Source of the DNA: Namhaeicola litoreus
GTDB taxonomy: Bacteria; Bacteroidota; Bacteroidia; Flavobacteriales; Flavobacteriaceae
Length of the DNA: 64,000 nucleotides
Assembly: GCF_042679565.1 (NCBI RefSeq)
Contig: NZ_JBHTMY010000003.1
Coordinates: 868,001 to 932,000, forward strand
Reading direction: 5' to 3'
A model generated the notes under the pieces. The model searched no databases. It saw nothing but the letters and a program-made list of their open reading frames with translations, and was not told the origin of the DNA. Shown here in pieces: positions 44,868 to 53,649 of this stretch. The first letter of the stretch is position 1, and each line of letters begins with the position of its first letter. The position numbers and the translations under genes are program-made.

Positions 44868-46133
44868 ATGAGTAAGCATGATGCCTATGCTGCCTTGAGG
44901 TATAAGGAATTCAATTTGTTCTTATTGGTGAGGTTCGCCATGGTTTTTGCATGGTCTATGCAGTTTGTAGTGATAGAATGGGAGGTTTACAGTATTACAA
45001 AAGATCCCCTCTCTCTCGGAATTATTGGTTTAATGGAAGTAATTCCAGCTGTCAGTTTAGCTCTTTTTGCAGGTCATATTGTTGATCAGAAGGAGAAAAA
45101 AACTTTATTTATGCGCTGTATCATGGCTTTTTCTGTGATCAGTTTTGGTCTTTTCCTGATTACTTGGCCTGAATTTATCAAAGACTTTTCCACTAAAACA
45201 ATTCTCGTTTGTATATACTTCTTGGTGTTTTTAGGGGGAATTGTGCGTGCATTTTTAGGTCCCACTATTTTTTCATTATTTTCTTTAATCGTACCAAAAA
45301 AAGTTTATCCGAATGCCGCCACCTGGAGCAGTTCAGTTTGGCAATTGGGGGTTGTTATTGGTCCGGCTGTAGCCGGATTTTGTATCCATTGGATAGGTGT
45401 TCATTGGTCTATGATCCTCGTATTTGGTTTTACTGTTGTCTCTTTGTTATTGCTTTCCAAAATTGAAAAGAAGCCCATTTTAAATCCTAAAATTGGGGAA
45501 CCTGTATTTAAAAGTTTGAAACAAGGCATTGATTTCGTTTTTAGCAATAAAATTATTTTAACGGCGATTAGTTTGGATATGATCGCGGTGCTCTTTGGAG
45601 GTGCGGTAGCACTTTTGCCCATCTATGCACAGGATATTTTAAAAGTAGGCCCCGAGGGCTTTGGTATTTTACGAGCTGCACCGGCAGTAGGGGCTTTGCT
45701 CACTATGTTTACTTCCGCTCATTTTCCGCTTGATAAAAATGCAGGAAAAAAATTGCTTATGGCCATTTTTGGTTTTGGTTGTTCAATCATTATATTCGGT
45801 ATATCTACCTCATTTTGGCTATCGGTATTTGCCCTTTTTATGAGTGGTTTAACCGATGGTATTTCTATGATTATCAGACAGACGATTTTACAATTAAAAA
45901 CACCTGATGATATGCGGGGCAGGGTGGCATCTGTCAACTCAATGTTCGTAGGATCCTCCAATGAACTAGGCGCTTTTGAAAGTGGTATCACGGCCAAATG
46001 GATGGGAACCGTAACCGCAGTTGTTTTTGGCGGAACAATGACTTTGCTGACTGTCATTTTTACAGGTTTTATCTCACCTACATTTCGTAAATTAGACTTG
46101 AGAAAAGATTTACAAGACCACCAAAACAGTTGA
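44868..46133 (+). CDS. MFS transporter
   Basis: A 421-residue integral membrane protein with about 12 helices. The N-terminal half shows ALFAGHIVDQKEKKTLF, the MFS loop 2-3 motif (GxxxDxxxRR-like, here modified). The family is of the MFS_3/enterobactin-exporter type, in which LGIIGLMEVIPAV and DMRGRVASVNSMFVGSSNELG are typical. An efflux function for a small molecule is probable. The stop is one base from the ATG of the cupin gene, so MFS, cupin and SDR form an operon. Confidence 0.85.
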   Translation: MSKHDAYAALRYKEFNLFLLVRFAMVFAWSMQFVVIEWEVYSITKDPLSLGIIGLMEVIPAVSLALFAGHIVDQKEKKTLFMRCIMAFSVISFGLFLITWPEFIKDFSTKTILVCIYFLVFLGGIVRAFLGPTIFSLFSLIVPKKVYPNAATWSSSVWQLGVVIGPAVAGFCIHWIGVHWSMILVFGFTVVSLLLLSKIEKKPILNPKIGEPVFKSLKQGIDFVFSNKIILTAISLDMIAVLFGGAVALLPIYAQDILKVGPEGFGILRAAPAVGALLTMFTSAHFPLDKNAGKKLLMAIFGFGCSIIIFGISTSFWLSVFALFMSGLTDGISMIIRQTILQLKTPDDMRGRVASVNSMFVGSSNELGAFESGITAKWMGTVTAVVFGGTMTLLTVIFTGFISPTFRKLDLRKDLQDHQNS

Positions 46134-46134
46134 C

Positions 46135-46497
46135 ATGAAAAAAATTAATTGGGATGAGGTTCCTACCGAAGAAGTAACGCCGTCGATGCATAGAAAATTA
46201 ATCTATGGTGATAGGCTTATGATCGCTAAAATGAATTTTAAAAAAGGCTTTTTAGTGCCACTGCACGAACATCATCACGAGCAAATTACGCAAGTCATTC
46301 ATGGAAAAATTAGATTTTGGTTAGGTAAAAATAAAGAAGACATTATTGATCTTACGGATGGCGATGTCCTAGTAATTCCATCGAACCTACCTCATGAAGC
46401 TCTCATGCTAACGGATGTTCAAGAAATTGATACATGGACACCTTTGAGAGAAGATTGGTTGGATGGCACTGATCATTACCTTAAAAATAGCAAATAA
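46135..46497 (+). CDS. Cupin-domain protein
   Basis: A 120-residue single-cupin protein. The metal-binding residues of motif 1 are in PLHEHHHEQITQVIHGKIRFWLG and of motif 2 in DGDVLVIPSNLPHEALM. It could be a small metal-dependent enzyme or a ligand-binding protein. Its end shares one base with the SDR start (TAATG), and it starts 1 base after the MFS stop, so the three proteins are expected to work together. Confidence 0.82.
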   Translation: MKKINWDEVPTEEVTPSMHRKLIYGDRLMIAKMNFKKGFLVPLHEHHHEQITQVIHGKIRFWLGKNKEDIIDLTDGDVLVIPSNLPHEALMLTDVQEIDTWTPLREDWLDGTDHYLKNSK

Positions 46498-47261
46498 TGG
46501 ATTTGGGATTAAAAAATAAAACAGCTTTTGTCGCAGCTTCCAGCGAAGGATTGGGTTTGAGCGTCGCTTTGGCATTGGCAAGTGAAGGGGCACAGGTGAT
46601 AATTTGTGCTAGAAATATGGAGGGTTTACAAGAAGCCAAACAACAAATTGATGGTCTTGGTCCCAAACAATGTTCAGCATTTGTCTGCGATTTATCAAAT
46701 ATTGCAAGTTTAAGGTCCACTTGTCAAGCAGTTTTAAAAGAGTTTAAGAAAATAGATATTTTGGTCACCAATACTGGCGGACCTCCTTCGGGAAGTTTTG
46801 AAGATTTTGACTTATTAGATTTCCAAAAAGCTTATGATCAGTTATTTGCGAGTGCACTATTCTTAATTCAACAATTTTTACCGGGTATGAAGAAACAGGG
46901 TTTTGGTAGGGTCATCTCTATCACTTCCATTGCAGCAAAACAACCGGTAAAAGGGCTCATTCTTTCGAACTCTATCAGAAGTGGTATCGCGGGTTTGATG
47001 AAATCATTAGCCAATGAATACGGTAAATACCAAATCACTTTTAACAATGTGATGCCCGGTTATACGAAAACAAAAAGATTGGCTCAATTGATTGATACTA
47101 ATCCTGATTTTTTAGAAAAAACCAAAGATATCCCACTTAAACGTTTTGCAGAGCCTGAAGAATTTGCTGCTGTCGTGACTTTTTTGGCGAGTGAAAAAGC
47201 TAGTTATTTAACTGGTAGTTCTTTGGCCATAGACGGGGGTTGTACACAAACCATTTTTTAA
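46497..47261 (+). CDS. SDR-family oxidoreductase with divergent active site
   Basis: A 254-residue short-chain dehydrogenase/reductase. The nucleotide-binding start is VAASSEGLGLSVALALASEG and TNTGGPPSG replaces the NNAG motif. The usual YxxxK is absent: after the SITSIAAKQP strand the sequence reads LILSNSIRSGIAGLM, putting Ser and Arg in the Tyr and Lys positions. I have seen this divergent subfamily annotated as 3-oxoacyl-ACP reductase-like. Enzyme activity is therefore uncertain. Last gene of the MFS-cupin-SDR operon. Confidence 0.85.
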   Translation: MDLGLKNKTAFVAASSEGLGLSVALALASEGAQVIICARNMEGLQEAKQQIDGLGPKQCSAFVCDLSNIASLRSTCQAVLKEFKKIDILVTNTGGPPSGSFEDFDLLDFQKAYDQLFASALFLIQQFLPGMKKQGFGRVISITSIAAKQPVKGLILSNSIRSGIAGLMKSLANEYGKYQITFNNVMPGYTKTKRLAQLIDTNPDFLEKTKDIPLKRFAEPEEFAAVVTFLASEKASYLTGSSLAIDGGCTQTIF

Positions 47262-47385
47262 TTTGAATTGTTTGATGGAATCGTATAACTTTTTGTTGGT
47301 AAACTCACAATTTTTGTTGTATCATTTTTTTGTCCTTCATGCATTTTACCTTTACTTTGATCAATCATTTTAAGAAATTATTCTT

Positions 47386-49920
47386 TTGGTCAAAAATTAC
47401 TTATTTATTACATATCTCTTTTTGATTTCGACAAAAATCATGGCTCAGAGTGATGTAGCTACCATTAAGGCAGAAGGTAATCAAGCTTATTGTCCAACAA
47501 CAGAAATTCCCATTGTAACAGATTTAACGATTTTTGACCCAAACAACAATCCTATAAGTAATTTTTATATTCAGATTTCCAAAGGATATGAAAGAGGTTC
47601 CGATAATTTGAAATTGTCAAATCCATCTGCTCACCCTAATATTACAACTACATCCTTTGACGCACAACAAGGAAAAATTGGATTAATTCCAAAAAGTGGC
47701 AATTCAATGGATTATGAAGAATTGATTGCAGCTGTAAAGGATATTGTTTTTTGGAACTCAGATCCTCATATTTCCGGAGAACGTGTTTTTTCATTAACCC
47801 CTGGTTCTGCTAATTATTTGCCTTCCACGCAACATTACTATGTTTATGTAGCGCAGTCAGGTATAACTTGGAAAGAAGCAAAAGTAGCAGCAGAAAACAG
47901 TAGTTACTTTGGGATGAAAGGTTATTTAGCCACCTTAACTTCTCGGGAAGAAGCTCTATTTGCAGGAGAACAAGCGACTGGTGTGGGTTGGATTGGAGGT
48001 TCTGATGAAGAAGTTGATGGTGTATGGAAATGGGTTACCGGACCGGAAGCTGGAACACAATTTTGGCAAGGTTTATCAAATGGGTCCGCTACAGCCCCTT
48101 ATTTTTACGCAAATTGGAGGGCAGATGAACCGAATGATTTTGGTGATGGTGCTAATTCTGAGAGCTATGCCCACATCACTCATAGAGGACTAGGGGCTCC
48201 GTTTGGCACATGGAATGATTTACCTAACCAAGGAGGAACGGACCTATATGTCGCTCAGGGATATGTCATAGAATACGGTGGATTTGAGGATGACCCAGTT
48301 CTAAATCTTTCGGATACCACGCGTATTTACATTCCTAAAATAACAGAATTTAAAGGTGATGAAAAATGTGGGATAGGTATTGTCGATTTAAAAGCTTCGG
48401 CGAGTTCTGGTGAGGTTTATTGGTTTGAAAGTATCGACAGTCAGACACCTATTTTTATTGGTGATAGTTATAGTCCAGATTTATCGGAATCAAAAACATT
48501 TTATGTCTTGGCTTCTGAAGAACAAGACTGTTTTTTGGGAAAAAGAGAAGAGGTTCTTGCCGTCATCAATCCGATCCCTGAAATAAATGAATCCGTAAAA
48601 TTAAATAATTGTGATGAAGATGGCAACCCAGATGGTTTTACAAACTTTAACCTTGACCAGGCTATAGGTTCGATTTTTATAGGAATACCCAGCAGCGGTG
48701 ATCCTCCAGCACCACCCATGGTAAGTTTTCATTATTATTTAAGCAGGAGTGACGCCGAAAATAAAGTCAATGAAATTGCTCCCTCACCTTTTAATAATAG
48801 AACGAGTAATACTGTTTATTGCAGAGTAGAGAGCAATAAAGGTTGTTTTAGAATTTCACAAATTAAACTTTCTGTTTCGGCACCATCACCTATTGAACCC
48901 GGTTTTTACTATACACTCAGTGCTTGTGATACGGACAATCAAAACGATGGTTTTTATAGTTTTAATCTTAGTGAGGCCACACAAGCCATTTTAGATCAGA
49001 CTCCTAGCGGACAAGACCTTCGTGTAGCATACTTTCAGAATTTAGAGGATGCACAAGTAGAAAAGAATGAATTACCTCAACTTAATTATGTCAATACAAC
49101 AGCTTTTGAACAAACTATTTTTGTGAGAATAGAAAGTGAGGATAATACCAATTGCATTGGTATAGGGCAATATCTAAAGCTTATTGTCAACCCTTTGCCA
49201 GAGTTTAAAATCGATCGGGAATTTATTTTATGTTTAAATACCAGTTCTATTTTAGTAGAAACTTATGAAAACCAAGGAAATTACAGTTATCAGTGGTTTA
49301 ATGATGCGGGCACCGTTATTGGATCAGGATTGTCGATTGAAATTAGTAGTCCGGGTAATTATTCAGTTGTTGCAACTTCAGAGGAGCGTTGTCAGTCTTC
49401 GGAGAAAAGGTTTTTTGTAAAAGCATCGGAACAACCTATTTTAACGCCTGATCATATTTTAGTTCAAGACAATAGTAACAATAATACAGTAACCATTCTT
49501 ACAGATAATTTGGGTGTCGGAGATTATCGTTTTGCCTTGGATAACGGATCTTTTCAACTCAACAATACTTTTGAATATGTTGAAGCGGGAATACATAAGG
49601 TTAGGGTAAAGGATCAAAATGGATGTGGTGAATCGAGTTTGGAAATTTCAGTCATCGGTTTTCCAAAATTTTTCACTCCAAACAACGATGGATTTAATGA
49701 TTTATGGCAGGTAGATGGCATAGCATTTCAGCCTGATTCTACGATTCATATCTTTGACCGGTATGGAAAGTTATTATACACTTTAAAAGGTGAGGATAAA
49801 GGTTGGGACGGATCTTATCAAGGTGTAGAAATGCCGTCTTCGGATTATTGGTACGTGGGCGTTTTGGAAGATGGAAGAACCGTAAAAGGTCATTTTAGTT
49901 TAATTCGGAGCGAAAAATGA
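47386..49920 (+). CDS. C-type lectin-domain surface protein with gliding-motility/T9SS C-terminal domain
   Basis: An 844-residue secreted protein. The start is a TTG at 47386: it yields the signal peptide VKNYLFITYLFLISTKIMAQ, while the next Met (47440) is inside it. A C-type lectin-like domain spans about 160-310 (ITWKEAKVAAENSSYF, WIGGSDEEVDGVWKWV, NWRADEPNDFGDG). Repeated Ig-like strands follow, and residues about 755-844 are the gliding-motility-associated CTD (GFPKFFTPNNDGFNDLWQ ... DWYVGVLEDGRTVKGHF type), which targets it for type IX secretion. It is a likely surface adhesin. sprF-like gene overlaps its end (ATGA). Confidence 0.85.
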   Translation: MVKNYLFITYLFLISTKIMAQSDVATIKAEGNQAYCPTTEIPIVTDLTIFDPNNNPISNFYIQISKGYERGSDNLKLSNPSAHPNITTTSFDAQQGKIGLIPKSGNSMDYEELIAAVKDIVFWNSDPHISGERVFSLTPGSANYLPSTQHYYVYVAQSGITWKEAKVAAENSSYFGMKGYLATLTSREEALFAGEQATGVGWIGGSDEEVDGVWKWVTGPEAGTQFWQGLSNGSATAPYFYANWRADEPNDFGDGANSESYAHITHRGLGAPFGTWNDLPNQGGTDLYVAQGYVIEYGGFEDDPVLNLSDTTRIYIPKITEFKGDEKCGIGIVDLKASASSGEVYWFESIDSQTPIFIGDSYSPDLSESKTFYVLASEEQDCFLGKREEVLAVINPIPEINESVKLNNCDEDGNPDGFTNFNLDQAIGSIFIGIPSSGDPPAPPMVSFHYYLSRSDAENKVNEIAPSPFNNRTSNTVYCRVESNKGCFRISQIKLSVSAPSPIEPGFYYTLSACDTDNQNDGFYSFNLSEATQAILDQTPSGQDLRVAYFQNLEDAQVEKNELPQLNYVNTTAFEQTIFVRIESEDNTNCIGIGQYLKLIVNPLPEFKIDREFILCLNTSSILVETYENQGNYSYQWFNDAGTVIGSGLSIEISSPGNYSVVATSEERCQSSEKRFFVKASEQPILTPDHILVQDNSNNNTVTILTDNLGVGDYRFALDNGSFQLNNTFEYVEAGIHKVRVKDQNGCGESSLEISVIGFPKFFTPNNDGFNDLWQVDGIAFQPDSTIHIFDRYGKLLYTLKGEDKGWDGSYQGVEMPSSDYWYVGVLEDGRTVKGHFSLIRSEK

Positions 49921-50882
49921 TGGCTAAGAAAACCCTCCTCATATTATTCCTATTTTCACTGATAAAAGGCTATAGCCAGGAGACTTTCCCTATCAATTAC
50001 GATTATTTATCAGATAACGTATATTTACTACATCCGGCAGCTGCAGGTGTAGGCAGTTGTGGTAAATTCAGGCTTACCTACGGTCAGAGTTTTTTTGGTG
50101 TTGAAAACGGACCTTCTCTACAAACCCTAAATTTTCATAACCGATTTTGGGATAATGCGGCAGTAGGTGGGATTATTTTTAACGATCAGAATGGATATCA
50201 TGCCAAAAGAGGTTTTATAGGAACTTATGCTTACCATTTGGCTTTTGATAAAGGATATAATTTAAATCAGCTCTCTTTTGGTTTAAATTTTATGTATTTG
50301 CAAAACAGTATAGATCAAAGTGATTTTATTACTGATGATCCGGTTATTTCGGGAAATACAGAAACCTCAAATTATTATAACGCAGATTTTGGGATGTCTT
50401 ATCACAACCTAAATATCTTCAGTTATTTTACCATAAAAAACATTTTGGAAAGTCCGAGAGACTTGGTCAATTCTAGCTTAGAAACTGAAAATTTAAGAAG
50501 ATATCTTTTTACGCTAGGAGGAGTGTTAAACAAAGAGAAAGATTACTTTTTCGAACCTTCTGTGATGGTCCAATACATAGAATATACCAAAGAAATTTGG
50601 GCAGATTTTAACCTTAAAACATTTCGCAAACTAAACAGAGAAGGGAACCAATTATGGGCAGCAGTATCTTATAGGCAAAGTTTTGACAGTTCCGATTTAG
50701 CGTCTTTGCGACAAATCACCCCAATCATTGGCGTCAACGTAAATCGTTGGTTGCTGTCCTATACCTATACACATCAATTAGGAGATGTGGTTTTTCAAAA
50801 CAGTATGAACCATCAAATTACCCTTGGTTTTAATTTGGATTGCGCTACGGTCATTACCAGGTTATGGGATATCCAGAATTAG
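49917..50882 (+). CDS. sprF: PorP/SprF-family T9SS-associated outer-membrane protein
   Basis: A 321-residue protein with a signal peptide (LLILFLFSLIKGYSQ) and the PorP/SprF pattern: LLHPAAAGVGSCGKFRL, then FHNRFWDNAAVGGIIF, and final beta strands ending with TLGFNLDCATV. It overlaps the lectin gene by 4 bases, the classic arrangement in which a SprF paralogue accompanies a large CTD-bearing cargo such as SprB. It probably helps export or anchor the lectin at the surface. Other PorP/SprF copies usually exist elsewhere, so the symbol denotes family only. Confidence 0.82.
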   Translation: MMAKKTLLILFLFSLIKGYSQETFPINYDYLSDNVYLLHPAAAGVGSCGKFRLTYGQSFFGVENGPSLQTLNFHNRFWDNAAVGGIIFNDQNGYHAKRGFIGTYAYHLAFDKGYNLNQLSFGLNFMYLQNSIDQSDFITDDPVISGNTETSNYYNADFGMSYHNLNIFSYFTIKNILESPRDLVNSSLETENLRRYLFTLGGVLNKEKDYFFEPSVMVQYIEYTKEIWADFNLKTFRKLNREGNQLWAAVSYRQSFDSSDLASLRQITPIIGVNVNRWLLSYTYTHQLGDVVFQNSMNHQITLGFNLDCATVITRLWDIQN

Positions 50883-50891
50883 AAAAATTGT

Positions 50892-52286
50892 TTAGATCGA
50901 GTTTCCTAAAGCATTGTATAACTTCGCTTTGGTAATATAATATTGATTTAATATGGCTATTCCCTTAAGTTTCGCATCAATAAGCTTGGATTCTCGGCTA
51001 TTTACTAAAAACAGTGAACTTTCTCCAATATCAAATTTCCTTTCCTCCGCACGAAAAAGCGCTTCATAATCTACGATCATGGTTTGTGTAATATTATCTT
51101 GAATCGCATAGGATTCTATTTCCCTTTGAATCATTTGTATTTTATTCTTAAGGGTTACTTCCGTGTTCATGATGTCTAATTCTGCACTTTGCAGCTTCAA
51201 TTTTGCCAACTTCAGATCGCCCCTTTCTTTTCTAATAAATAAAGGAAAGCTAACATAAAATCCAGCTTTGTAATTATTCTCGTTGAATGAATTGATCTGG
51301 TCATATGTTTCGGATAAGAAATTATAGTCGACATTCACGATAGGAAATAGCCTATTCACTTTTAAATTTTTATCAACCCTTAAACTTTCATATTTGTAAT
51401 TTAATGATCTGATTTTGGGATGATTATCAATCAATTCGTCATCAGCAATTAGCTCGGAAAGGTTTAAAGCAAGATCAATTTTTTCGGTGGTCAGCAAATC
51501 CGGCGTAATATCCTCTCTAACCTCAATGGGTAAATCGTCGGAAAGCCATAAAAAATTCGACAATTCAAAGCTCGCTTTCGTATAAGCCAATTTTGATTTT
51601 TCTAAATTGAGCGCGCGATCTTTTACGGTGATACCCGCCTCTAAAGTGTCAATTGCCGGATTTTCTCCTGTCTCAAAATTACGCTTTACACCATTTAACC
51701 TAATGACTGCGTTCTGATAAAAATCTTCGAAAACCAACTTTTCATTGTAGGCTTTTAACCAGTCGAAATAAACCAAAGCAGCATCATATAGCACTTGGTT
51801 TACCATTAATTGCTGATCTTGCAAAGCCTGTTTTTCAAAGAGTTTAGCTTGTTTTAGTGTAGCCATTCGTTTATTGATCCATAAGTTTTGTGCCAGAGAA
51901 ACAGAAACACCCACACTATAAAGCCCATCATCTGGCGTGAAACTCTCGGGATTGAGATAAGCCCCTGCGTTTTCTTCAAAATTTCCCTTTAATTCAATGC
52001 CATACCACGTAGGAATTTTGAAAGTAGCGTTTAACTTATCATAATATTCAGATCCTTTAAACTCTTTCGTTAAATAGTCTACTTCCAATTTGGGGTCGAA
52101 AGCACCTCTTGCTTTCATCAATTTGGCTTCACTTTCATCCACTACTAAATTTACTTGCCTTACAATAGGGTGAAAGGATTTTACATAACCCAAATACTCT
52201 TCCAAACTGAGCACAGACAAACTGTTTTCTTGAGAATAAACGAACTGAGACAAGATAAAAAAGACAAATACTAGGCTGAATTTCAT
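50892..52286 (-). CDS. TolC-family outer-membrane efflux protein
   Basis: A 464-residue outer-membrane factor. I place the start at ATG 52286, which gives a clean signal peptide (MKFSLVFVFFILSQFVYSQ); an ATG at 52304 would add six residues. OEP repeats are visible (ESEAKLMKARGAFDPKL; KLAKLKLQSAELDIMNTEV). It completes a minus-strand export operon, TetR-ABC-HlyD-TolC, and the longer start form would overlap the HlyD end. It forms the trans-envelope duct for the exporter. Confidence 0.86.
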   Translation of the reverse strand: MKFSLVFVFFILSQFVYSQENSLSVLSLEEYLGYVKSFHPIVRQVNLVVDESEAKLMKARGAFDPKLEVDYLTKEFKGSEYYDKLNATFKIPTWYGIELKGNFEENAGAYLNPESFTPDDGLYSVGVSVSLAQNLWINKRMATLKQAKLFEKQALQDQQLMVNQVLYDAALVYFDWLKAYNEKLVFEDFYQNAVIRLNGVKRNFETGENPAIDTLEAGITVKDRALNLEKSKLAYTKASFELSNFLWLSDDLPIEVREDITPDLLTTEKIDLALNLSELIADDELIDNHPKIRSLNYKYESLRVDKNLKVNRLFPIVNVDYNFLSETYDQINSFNENNYKAGFYVSFPLFIRKERGDLKLAKLKLQSAELDIMNTEVTLKNKIQMIQREIESYAIQDNITQTMIVDYEALFRAEERKFDIGESSLFLVNSRESKLIDAKLKGIAILNQYYITKAKLYNALGNSI

Positions 52287-52290
52287 ATCG

Positions 52291-53643
52291 CTACTTTTTT
52301 TCATCAGATCCCATTTTTACCTGAGGTTGATAGTAATCCGGTGGAAAACCATTGAGTTTTCGCCACATTTCGAACCAAATAGGTACGTCGTTCAACAGGG
52401 CCATTGTTCTGGCCCCCGATCCAACCCGCAAGGCAGTTGGCCATTCGTGGTCTTCTTTATCAGGTGCCAAAAGAATCCTATACTTACCATTTGGGCTAAT
52501 GAAGTTCTCAATCGCGACGACTGTACCACCGTAAGTTCCGTAAGAAACATTTGGCCATCCGCTAAAGACGATCGCCGGCCAGCCATCAAATTGCACTCTT
52601 ACTTTTTCACCCAAATGCATGAGCGGTAAATCGATAGGATCAATAAATGTTTCAACTGCCAATTCATAGGCAGAAGGCATTATACCAACCAATTGGTCGC
52701 CTTCCTTAAAGGTCTCTCCAATACCGGACTTAATGGCCTTATTGATAAATCCACTCTGTGGGGCAGTGATGTACATCAAACTATTTCTTTTCTCATAATT
52801 TGTGTAATCGTTTTCCAGTTTTGTTACTTGCGCTGTCGCATCAAATTGACTCGATCTCGCCGTAAACATGTCGCTTTGTGCTTTGGCAATTTTATCTCCG
52901 TAGCTCGCATTGATAGAGGATAATTCTACCTGTGCATTGATAACTTCATTTTTACTGGTGAGCAATTTGTTCTCCTGAGAAATTAATTTTGCCTGCGTTT
53001 CTTGTAATTTTAATCTTTTCTCCTCGACATCTTTAACAGCTTTCAAGCCTTCTAATTGAAGTGTTTGAATCCTGTCAAACTGTCTTTCTGCAATTTCTAA
53101 ATTGGTCTTTGCGGCTTCAAGTTCTATACTATCACTTTTTACTTTTAACCCGGCTTGCATCAATTTATTTTGAGCCTGTTCATATTTCAATATCTGTTCA
53201 TTTCTAAGTGCAGCAATCTGCCTTTCTAAGGCATTTACTTTACTTTCATAGGCTTGCACTGAAGATTTTTTTGCATCAATTTGGTCACCAGTCCTTGAAA
53301 CCAAATTAATATCAAAGTATTCACTTTTTATTTCAGAGATTCGCAATATCGTATCTCCTTTTTGAACCAAATCACCTTCCTGTACATACCACTCCTCAAT
53401 TCTACCGGGTAAGGTAGATTGGATACTCTGAGGTCTTTGTTCAGGTCTTAAGGTCGTTACATTTCCGGTACCGGAGATGTTCTGTGTCCATGGTAAAAAG
53501 AGGGTAATCAGCAAAATGATAGAAAAAACCCAAAGAAATTGATTGAACTGTTTATAATACTTTCTGTCAAATATGGTTTTGCCCGATTTGTAATCGGCCA
53601 TATTAATTCCCTCTTTTATTACATTGTGAGAAATCTTTAACAT
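52291..53643 (-). CDS. HlyD-family membrane fusion protein
   Basis: A 450-residue adaptor. One membrane helix near the N-terminus (about 37-53, LWVFSIILLITLFLPW), a lipoyl-like half (QSTLPGRIEEWYVQEGDLVQKGD), a long coiled-coil hairpin (about 130-280) and a second lipoyl half (YITAPQSGFINKAIKSG) are seen, then a beta-barrel domain. It bridges the ABC protein and the TolC-family protein. The gene begins 6 bases after the ABC gene stop, so it is co-transcribed. Confidence 0.87.
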   Translation of the reverse strand: MLKISHNVIKEGINMADYKSGKTIFDRKYYKQFNQFLWVFSIILLITLFLPWTQNISGTGNVTTLRPEQRPQSIQSTLPGRIEEWYVQEGDLVQKGDTILRISEIKSEYFDINLVSRTGDQIDAKKSSVQAYESKVNALERQIAALRNEQILKYEQAQNKLMQAGLKVKSDSIELEAAKTNLEIAERQFDRIQTLQLEGLKAVKDVEEKRLKLQETQAKLISQENKLLTSKNEVINAQVELSSINASYGDKIAKAQSDMFTARSSQFDATAQVTKLENDYTNYEKRNSLMYITAPQSGFINKAIKSGIGETFKEGDQLVGIMPSAYELAVETFIDPIDLPLMHLGEKVRVQFDGWPAIVFSGWPNVSYGTYGGTVVAIENFISPNGKYRILLAPDKEDHEWPTALRVGSGARTMALLNDVPIWFEMWRKLNGFPPDYYQPQVKMGSDEKK

Positions 53644-53649
53644 AATATC

